64,000 nucleotides of DNA from Streptomyces sp. NBC_01304 (GCF_035975855.1 NZ_CP109055.1:2356001-2420000); one strand, 5' to 3'. Shown: positions 1-12,339, counted from the stretch's first letter. Notes: a model not told the origin generated them from the letters alone. Translations and numbers: made by a program.

Positions 1-1379
1 ACGGCGGCCGCATCAAGTCCCTGCTCGGCATCTTCTCCAACCCGAAGCTGCCGGAGATCAAGGACTACTACGAGCCCTGGACGTACGACTACAAGAACCT
101 CACGGACGCCCCGCTCGGCGACGACTACCCGGTGGCCGAGCCGCGCTCGCTGATCAGCGGCAAGCCGATGAAGGTCGAGTGGTCCTCCAACTGGGACGAC
201 AACCTGGGCGGCGCCTACGAGCACGGCGACCTGGACCCGATGGTCGCCAAGACCCGCGAAAAGGCCGCGGAGAAGGTCAAGTTCCAGTTCGAGCAGACCT
301 TCATGTTCTACCTGCCCCGGATCTGCGAGCACTGCCTCAACCCGTCCTGCGTGGCCTCCTGTCCGTCCGGCGCCATCTACAAGCGGGAAGAGGACGGCAT
401 CGTCCTCGTCGACCAGGACGGCTGCCGCGGCTGGCGCAAGTGCGTCACCGGGTGCCCGTACAAGAAGATCTACTTCAACCACAGCACGGGCAAGGCCGAG
501 AAGTGCACGATGTGCTACCCGCGCATCGAGGTGGGCCTGCCGACGGTCTGCTCCGAGACCTGCGTGGGCCGCCTGCGCTACCTCGGGGTGATCCTGTACG
601 ACGCGGACAAGGTGACCGCGGCCGCCGAGACCGAGGACGACAAGGGGCTGTACGAGGCCCAGTTGGGCGTCTTCCTCGACCCGGAGGACCCCGAGGTGCG
701 GCGCGAGGCGGAGAAGGCGGGCATCCAGTACGACTGGATCGAGGCGGCCCGCCGCTCCCCCGTGCACGCCCTGATCAGCAAGTACAAGGTGGCGCTCCCG
801 CTGCACCCGGAGTACCGGACGATGCCGATGGTCTGGTACATCCCGCCGCTCTCCCCCGTCGTGGACGCCTTGACGGAGACCGGCTTCGACGGCGAGGACG
901 CGGACAACCTCTTCGGCGCGATCGACACCCTGCGCATCCCCCTCGAATACCTCGCGGAGCTCTTCACCGCGGGCGACACCGGCCCGGTCCGGTCCTCCCT
1001 CAACAAGCTCGCCGCGATGCGTTCCCACATGCGGGCCATCAACCTCGGCGACCGCCCGGCGCACTCGATCGCCGACTCGGTGGGCATGAGCGGCCCCGAG
1101 ATCGAGGAGATGTACCGCCTACTCGCCATCGCCAAGTACGAGGACCGGTACGTCATCCCGACCGCCGCGATGGGCGACGCCAAGCGCCTGGAGGAGTCCG
1201 CGGTCCCCGACTCCTGCTCCCTGGACCACGCGGACGGGCCCGGCATGGGCGGCGACGGTCCGCTGGGCGGGGACTCGGGCCGCAAGAACCTGCCCCTGGT
1301 GACGATCGAGAACTTCCACGCGGCCCGCAAACGCCAGACGGCCGACGCCGAGCCCGACGACGTGAGGGAGCAGCAGTGA
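1..1379 (+). CDS. narH: Respiratory nitrate reductase beta subunit NarH (5' end outside the window)
   Basis: Iron-sulfur subunit of the membrane-bound nitrate reductase; it carries electrons from NarI haem to the NarG molybdenum site on the cytoplasmic face. The first full codon in frame is at position 3, and about 458 codons lie in the window. NarH is usually a little over 500 residues, so the N-terminus with the first cysteine group is missing. Visible ligands: CEHCLNPSC-x3-C near 325, GCRGWRKC-x3-GCPYKK near 420-470 (the Trp in place of a Cys is the classic 3Fe-4S site), CTMC near 505 and CSETC near 550. The long C-terminal NarH region follows and ends in an acidic tail. The stop overlaps the narJ GTG by 4 nt. 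No DNA transfer signs. Very secure assignment. Confidence 0.97.
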   Translation, partial: GGRIKSLLGIFSNPKLPEIKDYYEPWTYDYKNLTDAPLGDDYPVAEPRSLISGKPMKVEWSSNWDDNLGGAYEHGDLDPMVAKTREKAAEKVKFQFEQTFMFYLPRICEHCLNPSCVASCPSGAIYKREEDGIVLVDQDGCRGWRKCVTGCPYKKIYFNHSTGKAEKCTMCYPRIEVGLPTVCSETCVGRLRYLGVILYDADKVTAAAETEDDKGLYEAQLGVFLDPEDPEVRREAEKAGIQYDWIEAARRSPVHALISKYKVALPLHPEYRTMPMVWYIPPLSPVVDALTETGFDGEDADNLFGAIDTLRIPLEYLAELFTAGDTGPVRSSLNKLAAMRSHMRAINLGDRPAHSIADSVGMSGPEIEEMYRLLAIAKYEDRYVIPTAAMGDAKRLEESAVPDSCSLDHADGPGMGGDGPLGGDSGRKNLPLVTIENFHAARKRQTADAEPDDVREQQ

Positions 1380-2002
1380 AGACCTCGAAGATCTCCGGGA
1401 ACGCGGTTCTGTACCAGGCGGCGGCGCTCTGCCTGGCCTACCCCGACGACGAGTTCCGCTCGCGGCTCCCGCTCGTCCGGGAGGCCGTCCCGGAGCTGCG
1501 TACGTTCGTCTCGTACGCGGAATCCATCCCCCTGCCCGAGCTGGCGGCCGACTACGTCCGGGTCTTCGACTTCAAGAACCGGCACAGTCTGTACCTGAGT
1601 TGGTGGCGGGACGGCGACACCCGGCGGCGCGGGATGACGCTGGTCGGCTTCAAGCAGACCTACCGGGAGCACGGCCTGGAATTCACGGGCGAGGAACTGC
1701 CGGACTTCCTCCCGGCGGTGCTCGAATTCTCCGCCCAGGCCGGGACTTTGCTCCTGGAGGAGCACCGGGCCGGGCTCGAACTCCTCCGCCTCGCCCTGAC
1801 CGACCACGGCACGCCGTACGCCTCCGTCCTGCAAGCGGTCTGCGGCACGCTCCCGGGCCCCTCCCCGAAGGACAAGGCGGAGGCTCAGGCGCTGGCGCGC
1901 AGCGGGCCGCCGATGGAGGACGTCGGGCTCGAACCGTTCGGCTCGCCGCGACTGCTGCCGCTCATCGACGCGGAGCCCGCACTCACCGGAGAACCTTCAT
2001 GA
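1376..2002 (+). CDS. narJ: Nitrate reductase molybdenum cofactor assembly chaperone NarJ
   Basis: 208 residues, the usual NarJ length. NarJ is a soluble dedicated chaperone: it binds apo-NarG and holds it until molybdenum cofactor is inserted and the NarGH complex docks on NarI. It is not part of the finished enzyme. The start is the GTG at 1376, which overlaps the narH stop (GTGA), so translation is probably coupled. The protein reads as the all-helical TorD/NarJ fold, with the N-terminal block LYQAAALCLAYPDDEF and the central block DFKNRHSLYLSWW that are characteristic of the family. Position between narH and narI confirms the call. The end overlaps the narI ATG. Confidence 0.95.
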   Translation: MKTSKISGNAVLYQAAALCLAYPDDEFRSRLPLVREAVPELRTFVSYAESIPLPELAADYVRVFDFKNRHSLYLSWWRDGDTRRRGMTLVGFKQTYREHGLEFTGEELPDFLPAVLEFSAQAGTLLLEEHRAGLELLRLALTDHGTPYASVLQAVCGTLPGPSPKDKAEAQALARSGPPMEDVGLEPFGSPRLLPLIDAEPALTGEPS

Positions 2003-2724
2003 ATACGCTGCTGTGGGGCGCCCTTCCGTACATCGCCGCGGCCCTGCTCGTGGCGGGGCTCATCTGGCGCTACCGCTACGACAAGTTCGGCTGGACGACC
2101 CGCTCGTCCCAGGTCTACGAGTCGAAGCTCCTCAACATCGCCTCGCCGATGTTCCACTACGGCATCCTCTTCGTGCTCGTCGGTCATCTGATGGGCCTGT
2201 TCGTGCCGGAGTCGTGGACGGACAAGGTCGGCATGTCGGAGCACACCTACCACCAGCTGTCGCTGTTCGGCGGGACGGCGGCGGGCGCACTGACCGTGCT
2301 CGGCATCCTGATGCTCCTGTGGCGCCGACGCACCAACACCCCGGTGTTCAAGGCGACCACGGTCAACGACAAGCTCATGTATCTGGTGCTGCTCGCGGCG
2401 ATCGTGATGGGCATGTGGGCCAAGCTCACCAACTCCGGCCTGGACGAGGGCTACGACTACCGGCAGACCATCGGGCCGTGGGCCCGTTCCATTTTCGAAC
2501 TCCAGCCGAAAGTGGACCTGATGGTGGGGGTGCCGCTGACCTTCCAGATCCATGCGGTGATCGGGCTTCTCCTGTTCGCCCTGCTGCCGTTCACCCGCCT
2601 CGTGCACATGTTCTCGGCGCCGGTGCAGTATCTGTTCCGGCCGTACGTGGTGTACCGGAGCCGGGACTCCAAGCAGCTGGGGGCGCGACCGGAGCGCCGG
2701 GGCTGGGAGCGGTCGGAGCCGTAG
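1999..2724 (+). CDS. narI: Nitrate reductase gamma subunit NarI, cytochrome b
   Basis: 241 residues with five hydrophobic helices. NarI anchors NarGH to the membrane, oxidises menaquinol and passes electrons through two b haems. Histidines that fit haem ligation lie in the second helix (MFHYGILFVLVGHLMG) and the last helix (FQIHAVIGLLLFALLPFTRLVHMFS). The C-terminal stretch after the last helix, YLFRPYVVYRSR, is diagnostic of NarI. The ATG at 1999 overlaps the narJ stop. It is the last gene of the operon. The next gene is on the opposite strand and ends 32 nt away. I saw no clear hairpin in that 32-nt gap. Confidence 0.96.
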   Translation: MNTLLWGALPYIAAALLVAGLIWRYRYDKFGWTTRSSQVYESKLLNIASPMFHYGILFVLVGHLMGLFVPESWTDKVGMSEHTYHQLSLFGGTAAGALTVLGILMLLWRRRTNTPVFKATTVNDKLMYLVLLAAIVMGMWAKLTNSGLDEGYDYRQTIGPWARSIFELQPKVDLMVGVPLTFQIHAVIGLLLFALLPFTRLVHMFSAPVQYLFRPYVVYRSRDSKQLGARPERRGWERSEP

Positions 2725-2756
2725 TTCGGAGCCGTGGTCCTCGGCGGCGGCCGGAC

Positions 2757-4175
2757 TCATCGGCCGAGGATCGTCTGCGCGACCTGTGCCGCTTGAGCCG
2801 CTATGCCCGCGATGCTCGACGTGATGAACGAACCGCCCCCGGCGAGGTCGCCCACGACGTGCAGGCGCGGGTCGGCCGGAACCACGCCGCCGGCCGGGTG
2901 CAGCGCGGCCGAGCCATCGGCCAGCAGGGCCGTGACCAGGGGGCCGGCCGCCGGTGGGATCGCCCGTGGCGGCGGGTTCACCGCGTTGATCACTGCGTCG
3001 AAGGTGCGCTCGCCGTCGTCGCCGTACACCCGGAACACCCCGTCCGCCGCCTCGATCTTGCGGACACCCGCGACGGCGGCGAGTTGCCCGGAGTCGAACA
3101 GCCGCAGCACGGTGGCAGCGTTCACCGGGACCATCGGTGAGGCCACGCTCGTCGCCGTGCGGAAGTGGCGGCGCAGTAGCACGCGGTCGGGTTCGGGCAG
3201 CAGCCGCCACGCGTACGGGCCCACGCTGTGCGCCGTCTCCTGGAGGACCCGGCGGCCGATCCTCGGGTCATCGACAGCGGCCAGCTGCGCCCGCAGGCGC
3301 CGGACGGGATCCTCGGTCTCGGCCGCGTGGAGTTCGGCCGCGAAGGCTTCGAAGTCCTCGCCCGCCTCGGCCAGTTCGGTGCGCAGCAGCCCGGTGAGGT
3401 CCGCGAGGGTGACTCCGCCGTGCTGCCGGTGCAGCGCTGCCACCCGCTCGGCGGTCACGTGCTGCGGACGGTGGTCGACCGGGCGCTGCCAGACGTGGGG
3501 CAGCACTCCGCTGCGGGACAGCAGCATGATCGGCCCGGTGTGCCCGCGCGCGGCCAGCGACACGACGATGTCGACCGCGGTCAGGCCGCTCCCGATGACC
3601 GCGACGCCACTGCCGGGCGGGACCCGGTCGAGGGTGTCGGCCAGCGGGTAGGGATCCGCCACGAATCCGGCGACGCCGGCGAGACCGTAGTGGTCCTGCG
3701 GCGCTCCCCCGCCCACGCACAGGGCCACGTGGTCCGCCTCGTAGCCGCGTCCGTCCTCGGTGCTCAGCGACCAGCCGGCCCCGGACCGGGCCGCCCCGGT
3801 GACGCGGGCCGTGACGACGCGCACCTGCCAACCGTCTGCGCGCAGCGCGGCCAGCGCCGTCTCGGCGGTGTGTGCCAGGTACTCGCCGAACAGCGCGCGG
3901 GGAACCAGCGGTTGGCCCAGCCGTTCGTCGAGGTGAGCGGGGCCGCGCGAGCCCAGCCAGGCCGCATAGTGCGCGAAGTCCAGGTGCCGGATCGACATGA
4001 TGGCCGGGGGTGCGTTGACCAGCACCGTGTCCAGGTCCGGGCCGTAGGGGCGGCCTCGCCACAGGTACGGGGACGGCTCGAACACCGTGATGGCCCCAGG
4101 GCCTTCGGCCGTCTGCGCCAGTCTGTCCAGCAGACCGACGGCGGCGGCACCTGCTCCGACGAGGGCGATGTGCAT
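2757..4175 (-). CDS. FAD/NAD(P)-binding oxidoreductase
   Basis: 472 residues. N-terminal Rossmann motif GAGAAAVGLL at residues 7-16 binds FAD. A second dinucleotide motif, VIGSGLTAVDIV, lies mid-protein. The pattern PSPYLWRGRPYGPDLDTVLVNAPP near residues 35-60 and the overall length match the NAD_binding_9 (PF13454) group of single-chain flavoproteins, whose substrates are mostly unknown. The start is the ATG at 4175, because Rossmann folds begin within a few residues of the N-terminus and the upstream in-frame extension has no such sequence. The gene is transcribed divergently from the LuxR regulator, with palindromes in the shared 214-bp region, so that regulator may control it (inference). 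It is convergent with narI. The substrate cannot be predicted. Confidence 0.88.
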   Translation of the reverse strand: MHIALVGAGAAAVGLLDRLAQTAEGPGAITVFEPSPYLWRGRPYGPDLDTVLVNAPPAIMSIRHLDFAHYAAWLGSRGPAHLDERLGQPLVPRALFGEYLAHTAETALAALRADGWQVRVVTARVTGAARSGAGWSLSTEDGRGYEADHVALCVGGGAPQDHYGLAGVAGFVADPYPLADTLDRVPPGSGVAVIGSGLTAVDIVVSLAARGHTGPIMLLSRSGVLPHVWQRPVDHRPQHVTAERVAALHRQHGGVTLADLTGLLRTELAEAGEDFEAFAAELHAAETEDPVRRLRAQLAAVDDPRIGRRVLQETAHSVGPYAWRLLPEPDRVLLRRHFRTATSVASPMVPVNAATVLRLFDSGQLAAVAGVRKIEAADGVFRVYGDDGERTFDAVINAVNPPPRAIPPAAGPLVTALLADGSAALHPAGGVVPADPRLHVVGDLAGGGSFITSSIAGIAAQAAQVAQTILGR

Positions 4176-4278
4176 GTTCTTCCCCTTACGACTACGACGT
4201 TGCGGTGGCGACGTTCCGGGCCGCATCCGAAGTGCGGCCCCGACGTCATCGAGCCTCGCCGTCGGCAGCGCCGAGCCC

Positions 4279-4330
4279 CATCCCCCGCGAGCGGTGACCG
4301 GCGGGGAATGCCCCCCCCTCAAACGGGGGG
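4279..4330. promoter_or_regulatory. Two adjacent palindromes in a divergent promoter region
   Basis: Arms CATCCCCCGC (4279-4288) and GCGGGGAATG (4301-4310) match at 9 of 10 positions around a 12-nt spacer. They are followed directly by CCCCCC-TCAAAC-GGGGGG (4313-4330). Both lie between the divergent FAD oxidoreductase and LuxR-type genes. They may be operators for the adjacent regulator; that is inference from position. A transcript hairpin in the luxR leader is the alternative. Confidence 0.4.
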
Positions 4331-5507
4331 TTGGTGCAGGACAGGGGAGCGGGCAGGGTGGTCTGCGTCCGGACGACGGGGGGATTTCCATGTCCGATGC
4401 GCGCGCCAAAGTCTTGTCGGCTGCCCGGCGGGCCACCGACACCCGGGAACTCTTCAGCCGTACGTCCGCCGAGCTGCGCCGGCTGATGCCGTTCGACTCG
4501 GCCGTATGGGCGGCCACCGACCCGGAGACCGGTCTCGTCACCACGCCGATGCTGGTGGAGAACCTGGGCTCCGGCGAACGCTGCGCCGGGTACTGGGAGA
4601 GCGAACTCCTGGAGGAGAACGTCCTGCCGTTCCGGGATCTCGCCCGCGCCGCCGTCCCGGCCGCCGGTCTGCGTGAGGCCACCGGCGACCTGCCCGCGCG
4701 CAGCGCGCGCTTCAGCCGGCTGCTCGAGGGCCAGGGCGTCGACGACGAGCTACGGGCCGTGCTCCGGATCGGCGACCGGCCTTGGGGCGTGGTGAGCCTG
4801 TTCCGGATGCGCGGTGGCGTCCGGTTCGGCCCGGCCGAAAGCGCGCTGCTCGCCGGTCTGTCCGGCCCGCTTGCCGCGCAGGTGCGCCGGTTCGCCCGCC
4901 CGTCCTCGTCCGGCGGCACGGCCGACGCGCCCACGCCCGGGCTGGTGCTCTTCGACCCCTCCGGCGAGCCGACGTCGATCAACGAGGAGGCGCGAAAGCA
5001 TCTCGCGCGCCTGCCCGAAGGTCCGTCCATTCCCACGGAGTTGGGCCTGAGGCTGCCGATCTGGGTGGTCGCCACCGTGCTGCAGGCCCGGGCGATCGCC
5101 CGGGGCCGCGAGCGGGCAGGCGGCGCGAGGGTACGGATCCGAACCCTCGACGACCGCTGGCTGACCTGTCATGCCTCCTGCCTCGACGGCCCCGCCGGGC
5201 GGCCCGGTCCCGTGGCACTCGTGATCGAGCCGACGGCGGCCGCCGACCGGGCCGTCCTCATCGCCGAGGCGTACGGTCTGACTCCCCGCGAGCTGGAGAT
5301 CACCCATCTCGTCACGCGCGGGCTGCCCACCACCGAGATCGCCGCGACGCTGTTCATCTCCCCGCACACCGTGCGCGACCATCTCAAGGCCGTCTTCGGC
5401 AAGGCGGAGGTCTCCAGCCGGGGCGAACTCGTCGCACGGCTCTTCGGCGAGCACTACCGCCCCCGCGTGAGTGCCCCACCTGGCCGGTCCGGTGGGGGTG
5501 CGCATGC

Positions 5508-7385
<1,878 letters not shown>

Positions 7386-7454
7386 GTCAGTCCCCTTCCG
7401 GAGTCTTCCGATGTCCCGATCCCTGCCCGCGTGCCCTGGAGCTCCAGCACAAAA

Positions 7455-7475
7455 CTTGAGCGATGCCTTGTCAAT
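7455..7475 (-). promoter_or_regulatory. HAIR-like HspR operator upstream of dnaK
   Basis: On the plus strand it reads CTTGAGC-N7-TGTCAAT. The HspR-associated inverted repeat is CTTGAGT-N7-ACTCAAG. One half-site matches 6 of 7, the other 4 of 7, and the 7-nt spacing is exact. Reading toward dnaK, the weaker half-site contains TTGACA, which could double as a -35 element, so HspR binding would block the promoter. A clear -10 box was not found. Position is 70-90 bp upstream of the dnaK ATG. Confidence 0.55.
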
Positions 7476-7530
7476 CCCCCGGGCCGGTACTGCAGCCGAC
7501 CGCCGTCGGCTCCTCTCCCGCAGCAATCCG

Positions 7531-7561
7531 TTGGAAAGGCCGCCCGCACGGTGCCTAGGAT
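7531..7561 (+). promoter_or_regulatory. HrdB-type promoter giving a probable leaderless mRNA
   Basis: TTGGAA (7531-7536), 19-nt spacer, TAGGAT (7556-7561), a perfect match to the Streptomyces -10 consensus. The GTG start of the HEAT-repeat gene begins at 7568, exactly where transcription would initiate (6 nt after the -10). No ribosome binding site precedes the GTG. The transcript is therefore likely leaderless. Confidence 0.6.
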
Positions 7562-7567
7562 CCGCTG

Positions 7568-10500
7568 GTGACGACCTCGCCGACAGACCACGGTTTCGGA
7601 CAGCTCCTGAAGGACGACGACCCCCGTCGACGCCATCAGGGTCTGCTCCGGCTGGCCGCCCACCCTGCGGCGGGCCCCGCCGAGGAAGCCGCACTCGCGG
7701 CGCTCCTGCCCACCTCCGTGGCCGAGCCCGCCGAGGCGGCCCTGGTGCAGGCGGGCCTCCACGAACGCCTCGGGCGGCACCTCGAAGGCGCCCGCCACCT
7801 CCAGTGGCGTACGGCCGATCTGCCGGTACGGGTCCAAGTGGCGTGGCTGCGCGCCGAGTTGCTCAACGATGCGGCGGTCGTCCGGAACGAACCCGCGGGC
7901 GAGCTCCTCCACCAGGCCGTCCGCAGCACGGACTTGGCCGCCGCCCACCGGCCCGACGAACTCGTCTCCGCACTCGCCGACAGCACGGACCCGGTGCTGC
8001 GCCCGGAGGCGCTGCGCCTCGTCCGCCAGGGCCTGCACACGGGCCTGCTCGCGCCCGCCCGGGTGCGCGCGCGGCTGGCGGCGCTCGTCGAGGGCCGGAC
8101 GGCAACCGCCGTTCTACGTGAACTCGCCGAGCCCTGGGCGGCGTTGGAGCCGTGGCCGCGCGAGCGGTTCACTCCGTTCCTCGCCGCCGACGCGGCGTCG
8201 GCCGAGCCCGGGCGTGCCGAGGCCGCGCTCGCCGCGGTGGCCCGGCACGGCCACGGGGACGTACTCCGGACGACCCTCGAAGACCCGGACCTGCCGCCCG
8301 CGCTGCGCCGCCGCGCCCTGGAGCTCCTCGGCGACCTGGCCGAGCGCGGCGACATACCCGGGCTGACGTCGTTCGCGGGCCGCGATCCGCTGCTGTTCGG
8401 CGGGCCGTTGGTGACGTGCCTGCGCGGGCTGCACCGGCGAGGCCACTTCCCCTCCGACGCGCAGGCCGGGCCGGTCGTCGCGCTCGCCCTCGCCGATCAC
8501 TCGATTCCGGCGGGCGAGGTCGCCACGATCCTGTTCACCTGCCGCCAGGAGATGTTCCGCGCCCTGACCGGGGCCGCGCCGGACGACCCCTCCTGGCCGC
8601 GGCGGCTGGACCTCCTGGTCGCGCTGGCCGGTCAGGGCCTCGCGGGCGACCCGCCGATCGGCGACGCGATCACCGACGTACTCCCGCTGACTCCCGCGCC
8701 CGCCCCCTTCCTGCACGCGCTCCGCACCCTGCGCCACACCCCGGCCGAGGACGCCGTGCTCGCGCTGCTGCCGGCGCATCCCGGTCCGGTGCTCGACGCC
8801 CTGGAGGCCATCGGCGGTGAGCGGACGGCCGCGGCGCTACGCGCGGGTCTGTGCGGCGCGGGTCCGATCGCGCCGCCTCTTCGGGCGGTACGGCACCGGG
8901 CGCTGGCCCTGCTGTGGCAGCTGACCGACGACCCGGCCGGCCGGCGCAAGCTCCTCGACCGGCTCGACCCCGCCGATCTGCCCGGCCCCGTCGCGGCCGA
9001 TCTCGGCGGTCCCGACGAGCGCGAACTGGCGTTCCTGCGGGCCCACTTGGACCCCGAGCAACCCGTGGCGGCACTCTGCCGTCTGGCCGCCCACGGGGGC
9101 GCCGACCTCCTGCCCGTCCTGGCCGATCTCGTCCTGCGCATCGTGGCCGAGCAGGCCGCCTTCCTGGAGCCGGGCGGTCCGGAGGCGGTCCGCACGCGGG
9201 ACGAGCTGCCCGCTGACGCGCCCGCAGTGCCGCAGGAAGTCCTGGACGCCATACGTGCGTTGGGCGCCCGGCTGCACCGGCGGGGCAGGATCCGGCCGGT
9301 CTGTCTGCTCGACGCGGCGGGCCCGGACGAGGCGGGCCACGCACTCGTCGCGGACCTGGCCCTCGGCCTGCTCGACCGCGACGACCTCGGTGACGGCGAG
9401 CAGTCCATCCTGCTGGAACTCCTGCTCAGGGCCCCGTCCCCGCACATCCGCCCCCGGGTGCACCGGCTGCTTCGCCACCGCGACCGGCACGTCCGCAAGC
9501 AGGTGATCGCGCTGCTGGGGCCCGGGCAGGGCACCTCGGGCGACGACGCGCAGGCCCTGTCGGCGACCCTCATCACGCTGACCCGGGCCGAGGACGTCCA
9601 GACCGTACGGCAGTCGCTGCTCGCGCTCGGCCGGGCGCGGGCCGACTGGGCGGCGGGGGCGATCGCCGAGTGCCTGGACCACCCCGCCATGAACATCAAG
9701 AAGACCGCTGCCGAGGTGCTGTCCCGGGCCGGGGCGCCCGCGGCGGTGCCGAAGCTCCTGTACTGGCTCGGCCACCACGGCAATCCCGGTCTGCGTTCCG
9801 CCGTACTCGGCGCCCTCCGGCAGATCCTCGGTGACGCCTGGGCGGCCACGCTGATCGCTGCCGCCGAGCGCGCCGAGGACGCCCGCGAGCTGCTGATCCT
9901 GGGGCTGGACCGGGCCCTGTCCGCGCGGGCCGTCGCCGCCCTGCACGCCCAGGGTTCGCCCGTCGCCCCGGCGCTGCTCGCCCTCCTGGCCGAGGAGCGG
10001 ATACGCCTCGCCACCGGGGAACTCGGCGAACTGGCGCCCCTCCTGGCGGAGCACGGCCACGCGGTGCCCGCCCCTGCCGAGCCCGACGTCGAAACGCTCT
10101 TCGCCGACGGCTGGCATCCCGAGGCCGCCCTGCGCATCGCCGCACTGCCTCAACTGCCGCATCCCCTCGGGCTGCGGACGCTGCGACCGCTGCTCGCCGA
10201 CTGGCTGGAGCTGGCCGCCGCGCGGCCCGCCGACCGGGACCGGCTGCTGCGGGTCACGCTGCTGCTCTGCCCGGCTCCGTGGGCGGCCTGGGAGCTGTCG
10301 ACGTACGCCCGGTTCAAGGGAGTTCTGCTGGCGGGGCTCGCCGAGGCCTCGGGGGCGGACCGGGACGGGCTGCTCGCCGTGCTCGAAGCGGTCGCGGCCG
10401 AGCTCCCGGCGGCCGAGGCGCCCGAGGTGCTTGGTGCGGTGCGCGCGCTGCCGCCCGCCCCGGCGGGCGTACGCTCCACGCTGCCCCTGCTGCGCGCCCT

Positions 10501-12121
10501 CGGCGCGGTCCTGGTCCGCGCCGACCTCGACCGGGCCCTCGCCTCGGCGGGGCTCACCCCCGACCCGCGACGGGCCGAAGTGGCGTTGCTGCACGAGGCG
10601 TTCGGAGCGTCGGAACCCGTCCGGGCCGCCGAACGGGCCGACGAGGAGTGGCGAGCCTCGCTCACCGAGGCGGCCCGCACACCCGACGCACTGCGGGAGT
10701 TCCGGCGCCGGTCCGAGGACAGCACGAGCGCGGTCTTGGTCGCGGACGGCACGACCGGCGCGCCCGGAACGACCGGCACGGCCGGCACGGCATCCGGCAC
10801 CGTGGGGCGCCCGCCTTCTCCGCCCGACTCCCGCACCCGCCTCACGGCCCTGATCGACCTCTACCCCGACGCCGGCCAGGCGGTCCGTGCCGCGCTCCTC
10901 GGCTGGATGACCGCGCTCCAGCCCCTCGACACCCCGGCCTGGATCCTCACCGAGACCGGCGATCCGTCAACTGACGTACGTCCAAGGGTCGTTGCGGTCG
11001 ACGACCTCGACCAGCCGCGCTCGGCCGCCCAGTTCCAGCGCCTGGCCGCCATGCTGGAGGCACCCGGGGAAGACCGCCGGAACGCCGCCGCCGGAGCCCT
11101 TCTCGACTGGCCGGAACCCGAGACCCGCCTGCTCGTGCTGCGCGCCTTCCTCCGGGGCCGCGTCACCGTGCCGGTCAGTGGTGAACTGGTCCGCCCCCTG
11201 CCCACCCTCGGCAAGCGCGACCTCCAGGCGGACGGCGTCCGCCCCGACCGGCTGCTCCAGGCCGCGGCCGCGCTCGAACCGGCCGGCCTGGAACCACTGC
11301 TCCCCCTCCTCCTCGACCAGTGGGAGCACGGCTCACCCGCCCTGCGGGTGCAGGCCGCAGGGCTGCTCCACCGCGTCCCCGCCGACGTCCTCGCCCAGGC
11401 CCTCGAAGGCCAACTCGCCGCCGGGCGCTGGGGATTCGTCGACCTTCTTCTCGGACGTACGCTCCTGAGGACGCCCGCACTGGCCCGGACCCTGGAGCGG
11501 CTGCGCGCCGAGGGCCGCGACGCGATCGCCGACCGCATCCTGCTCGTGGACGGCCCGCTGCGCGGCCCGGACTCCGCCGCCGAGGACGCCGCCGCGCTCT
11601 CGGCCCTGCTCACCCGCACCCCACCCGGCACCCCCGCAGGCCGCACCACCCGCGAGGAGACCCGCGAGCTGGCCCGTACGGGCACCCCGGAGCAGGTGCG
11701 CCGGGCCCTGACCCGGCTGACCGAGGACCGAGACCCCGAACTGGCCGAACTGATCGGCGAGTTGCTGCACCACCCCAAGCCGGGCATCAGGCTGCACGCC
11801 CACCGCGCCGCGCGCACCGCACTCGACCGGGCGGCCTACCTGGCACACACCGCGCTGCTCCTCGACGACCCCGAGCCGAACGTCGTACGGATGGCGGTCC
11901 AGACCCTCGGCCACGCCGCCTGGGAGCCCGCGATCCCGGCCGTGACCGCGCTGCTCGCACATCCGCACCCCGTCGTCCGCAGGGCGGCGGCCGACGGCCT
12001 CGTCCGGATCGGCACACCGGCGGTGCCCGCACTCCGCCACGCCTCGGCTCACGCCCGCCCCGACCGCCGGGAACGCTACACAGCCGTGCTCGACCGGATC
12101 GAGGGTGCGGCGGACGACTAG
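7568..12121 (+). CDS. Giant HEAT-repeat scaffold protein
   Basis: 1517 residues, very rich in Ala, Leu, Arg and Glu. Paired amphipathic helices of about 30-40 residues repeat through the whole chain. Typical HEAT units include [25 protein letters not shown] and [46 protein letters not shown] near the C-terminus. There is no catalytic motif, signal peptide or membrane helix, so it is a cytoplasmic alpha-solenoid, presumably a protein-binding scaffold. A Gly/Thr-rich linker ([18 protein letters not shown]) at about residues 1060-1080 breaks the solenoid into two arms. The GTG at 7568 is chosen because a consensus -10 box lies 6 nt upstream. Function unknown. It is divergent from dnaK, so a chaperone link is possible but only by position. 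Confidence 0.85.
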   Translation: MTTSPTDHGFGQLLKDDDPRRRHQGLLRLAAHPAAGPAEEAALAALLPTSVAEPAEAALVQAGLHERLGRHLEGARHLQWRTADLPVRVQVAWLRAELLNDAAVVRNEPAGELLHQAVRSTDLAAAHRPDELVSALADSTDPVLRPEALRLVRQGLHTGLLAPARVRARLAALVEGRTATAVLRELAEPWAALEPWPRERFTPFLAADAASAEPGRAEAALAAVARHGHGDVLRTTLEDPDLPPALRRRALELLGDLAERGDIPGLTSFAGRDPLLFGGPLVTCLRGLHRRGHFPSDAQAGPVVALALADHSIPAGEVATILFTCRQEMFRALTGAAPDDPSWPRRLDLLVALAGQGLAGDPPIGDAITDVLPLTPAPAPFLHALRTLRHTPAEDAVLALLPAHPGPVLDALEAIGGERTAAALRAGLCGAGPIAPPLRAVRHRALALLWQLTDDPAGRRKLLDRLDPADLPGPVAADLGGPDERELAFLRAHLDPEQPVAALCRLAAHGGADLLPVLADLVLRIVAEQAAFLEPGGPEAVRTRDELPADAPAVPQEVLDAIRALGARLHRRGRIRPVCLLDAAGPDEAGHALVADLALGLLDRDDLGDGEQSILLELLLRAPSPHIRPRVHRLLRHRDRHVRKQVIALLGPGQGTSGDDAQALSATLITLTRAEDVQTVRQSLLALGRARADWAAGAIAECLDHPAMNIKKTAAEVLSRAGAPAAVPKLLYWLGHHGNPGLRSAVLGALRQILGDAWAATLIAAAERAEDARELLILGLDRALSARAVAALHAQGSPVAPALLALLAEERIRLATGELGELAPLLAEHGHAVPAPAEPDVETLFADGWHPEAALRIAALPQLPHPLGLRTLRPLLADWLELAAARPADRDRLLRVTLLLCPAPWAAWELSTYARFKGVLLAGLAEASGADRDGLLAVLEAVAAELPAAEAPEVLGAVRALPPAPAGVRSTLPLLRALGAVLVRADLDRALASAGLTPDPRRAEVALLHEAFGASEPVRAAERADEEWRASLTEAARTPDALREFRRRSEDSTSAVLVADGTTGAPGTTGTAGTASGTVGRPPSPPDSRTRLTALIDLYPDAGQAVRAALLGWMTALQPLDTPAWILTETGDPSTDVRPRVVAVDDLDQPRSAAQFQRLAAMLEAPGEDRRNAAAGALLDWPEPETRLLVLRAFLRGRVTVPVSGELVRPLPTLGKRDLQADGVRPDRLLQAAAALEPAGLEPLLPLLLDQWEHGSPALRVQAAGLLHRVPADVLAQALEGQLAAGRWGFVDLLLGRTLLRTPALARTLERLRAEGRDAIADRILLVDGPLRGPDSAAEDAAALSALLTRTPPGTPAGRTTREETRELARTGTPEQVRRALTRLTEDRDPELAELIGELLHHPKPGIRLHAHRAARTALDRAAYLAHTALLLDDPEPNVVRMAVQTLGHAAWEPAIPAVTALLAHPHPVVRRAAADGLVRIGTPAVPALRHASAHARPDRRERYTAVLDRIEGAADD

Positions 12122-12313
12122 GGCGTGTCCGGCGGATCTTCGCGGAAGAGCCCGCGGCGTCTGGTGCGTGCTCTCGGCGTGCGCCCGGATCGCCCTCGTA
12201 CTGGACGTACTTGGGTGATTCGGGCGTGCGGCGAGCGGGGGCACCCCCGGCCGGAGGCTGGGGGCGCGTGCCAGGCGTCGTGGGCCCGCGAAGATCCGCC
12301 GGACAGGCCCTAG
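12118..12313. mobile_element. MITE-like inverted-repeat element, 196 bp, with CTAG ends
   Basis: The terminal arms 12118-12145 and 12286-12313 are inverted copies, 27 of 28 bases matching, including CTAG at each outer end. The inner core of each arm is GTCCGGCGGATCTTCGCGG or its complement. The 140 bp between the arms has no convincing reading frame but contains a further GC hairpin (gggggcacccccggccgg...). The element begins at the last codons of the HEAT gene and supplies its TAG stop. CTAG at both ends could be a target duplication, as in some IS5-family elements (inference). It has no transposase, so it would be non-autonomous. Confidence 0.6.
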
Positions 12314-12339
12314 CGAGTGAGTACTCCCGTACGCCAACA

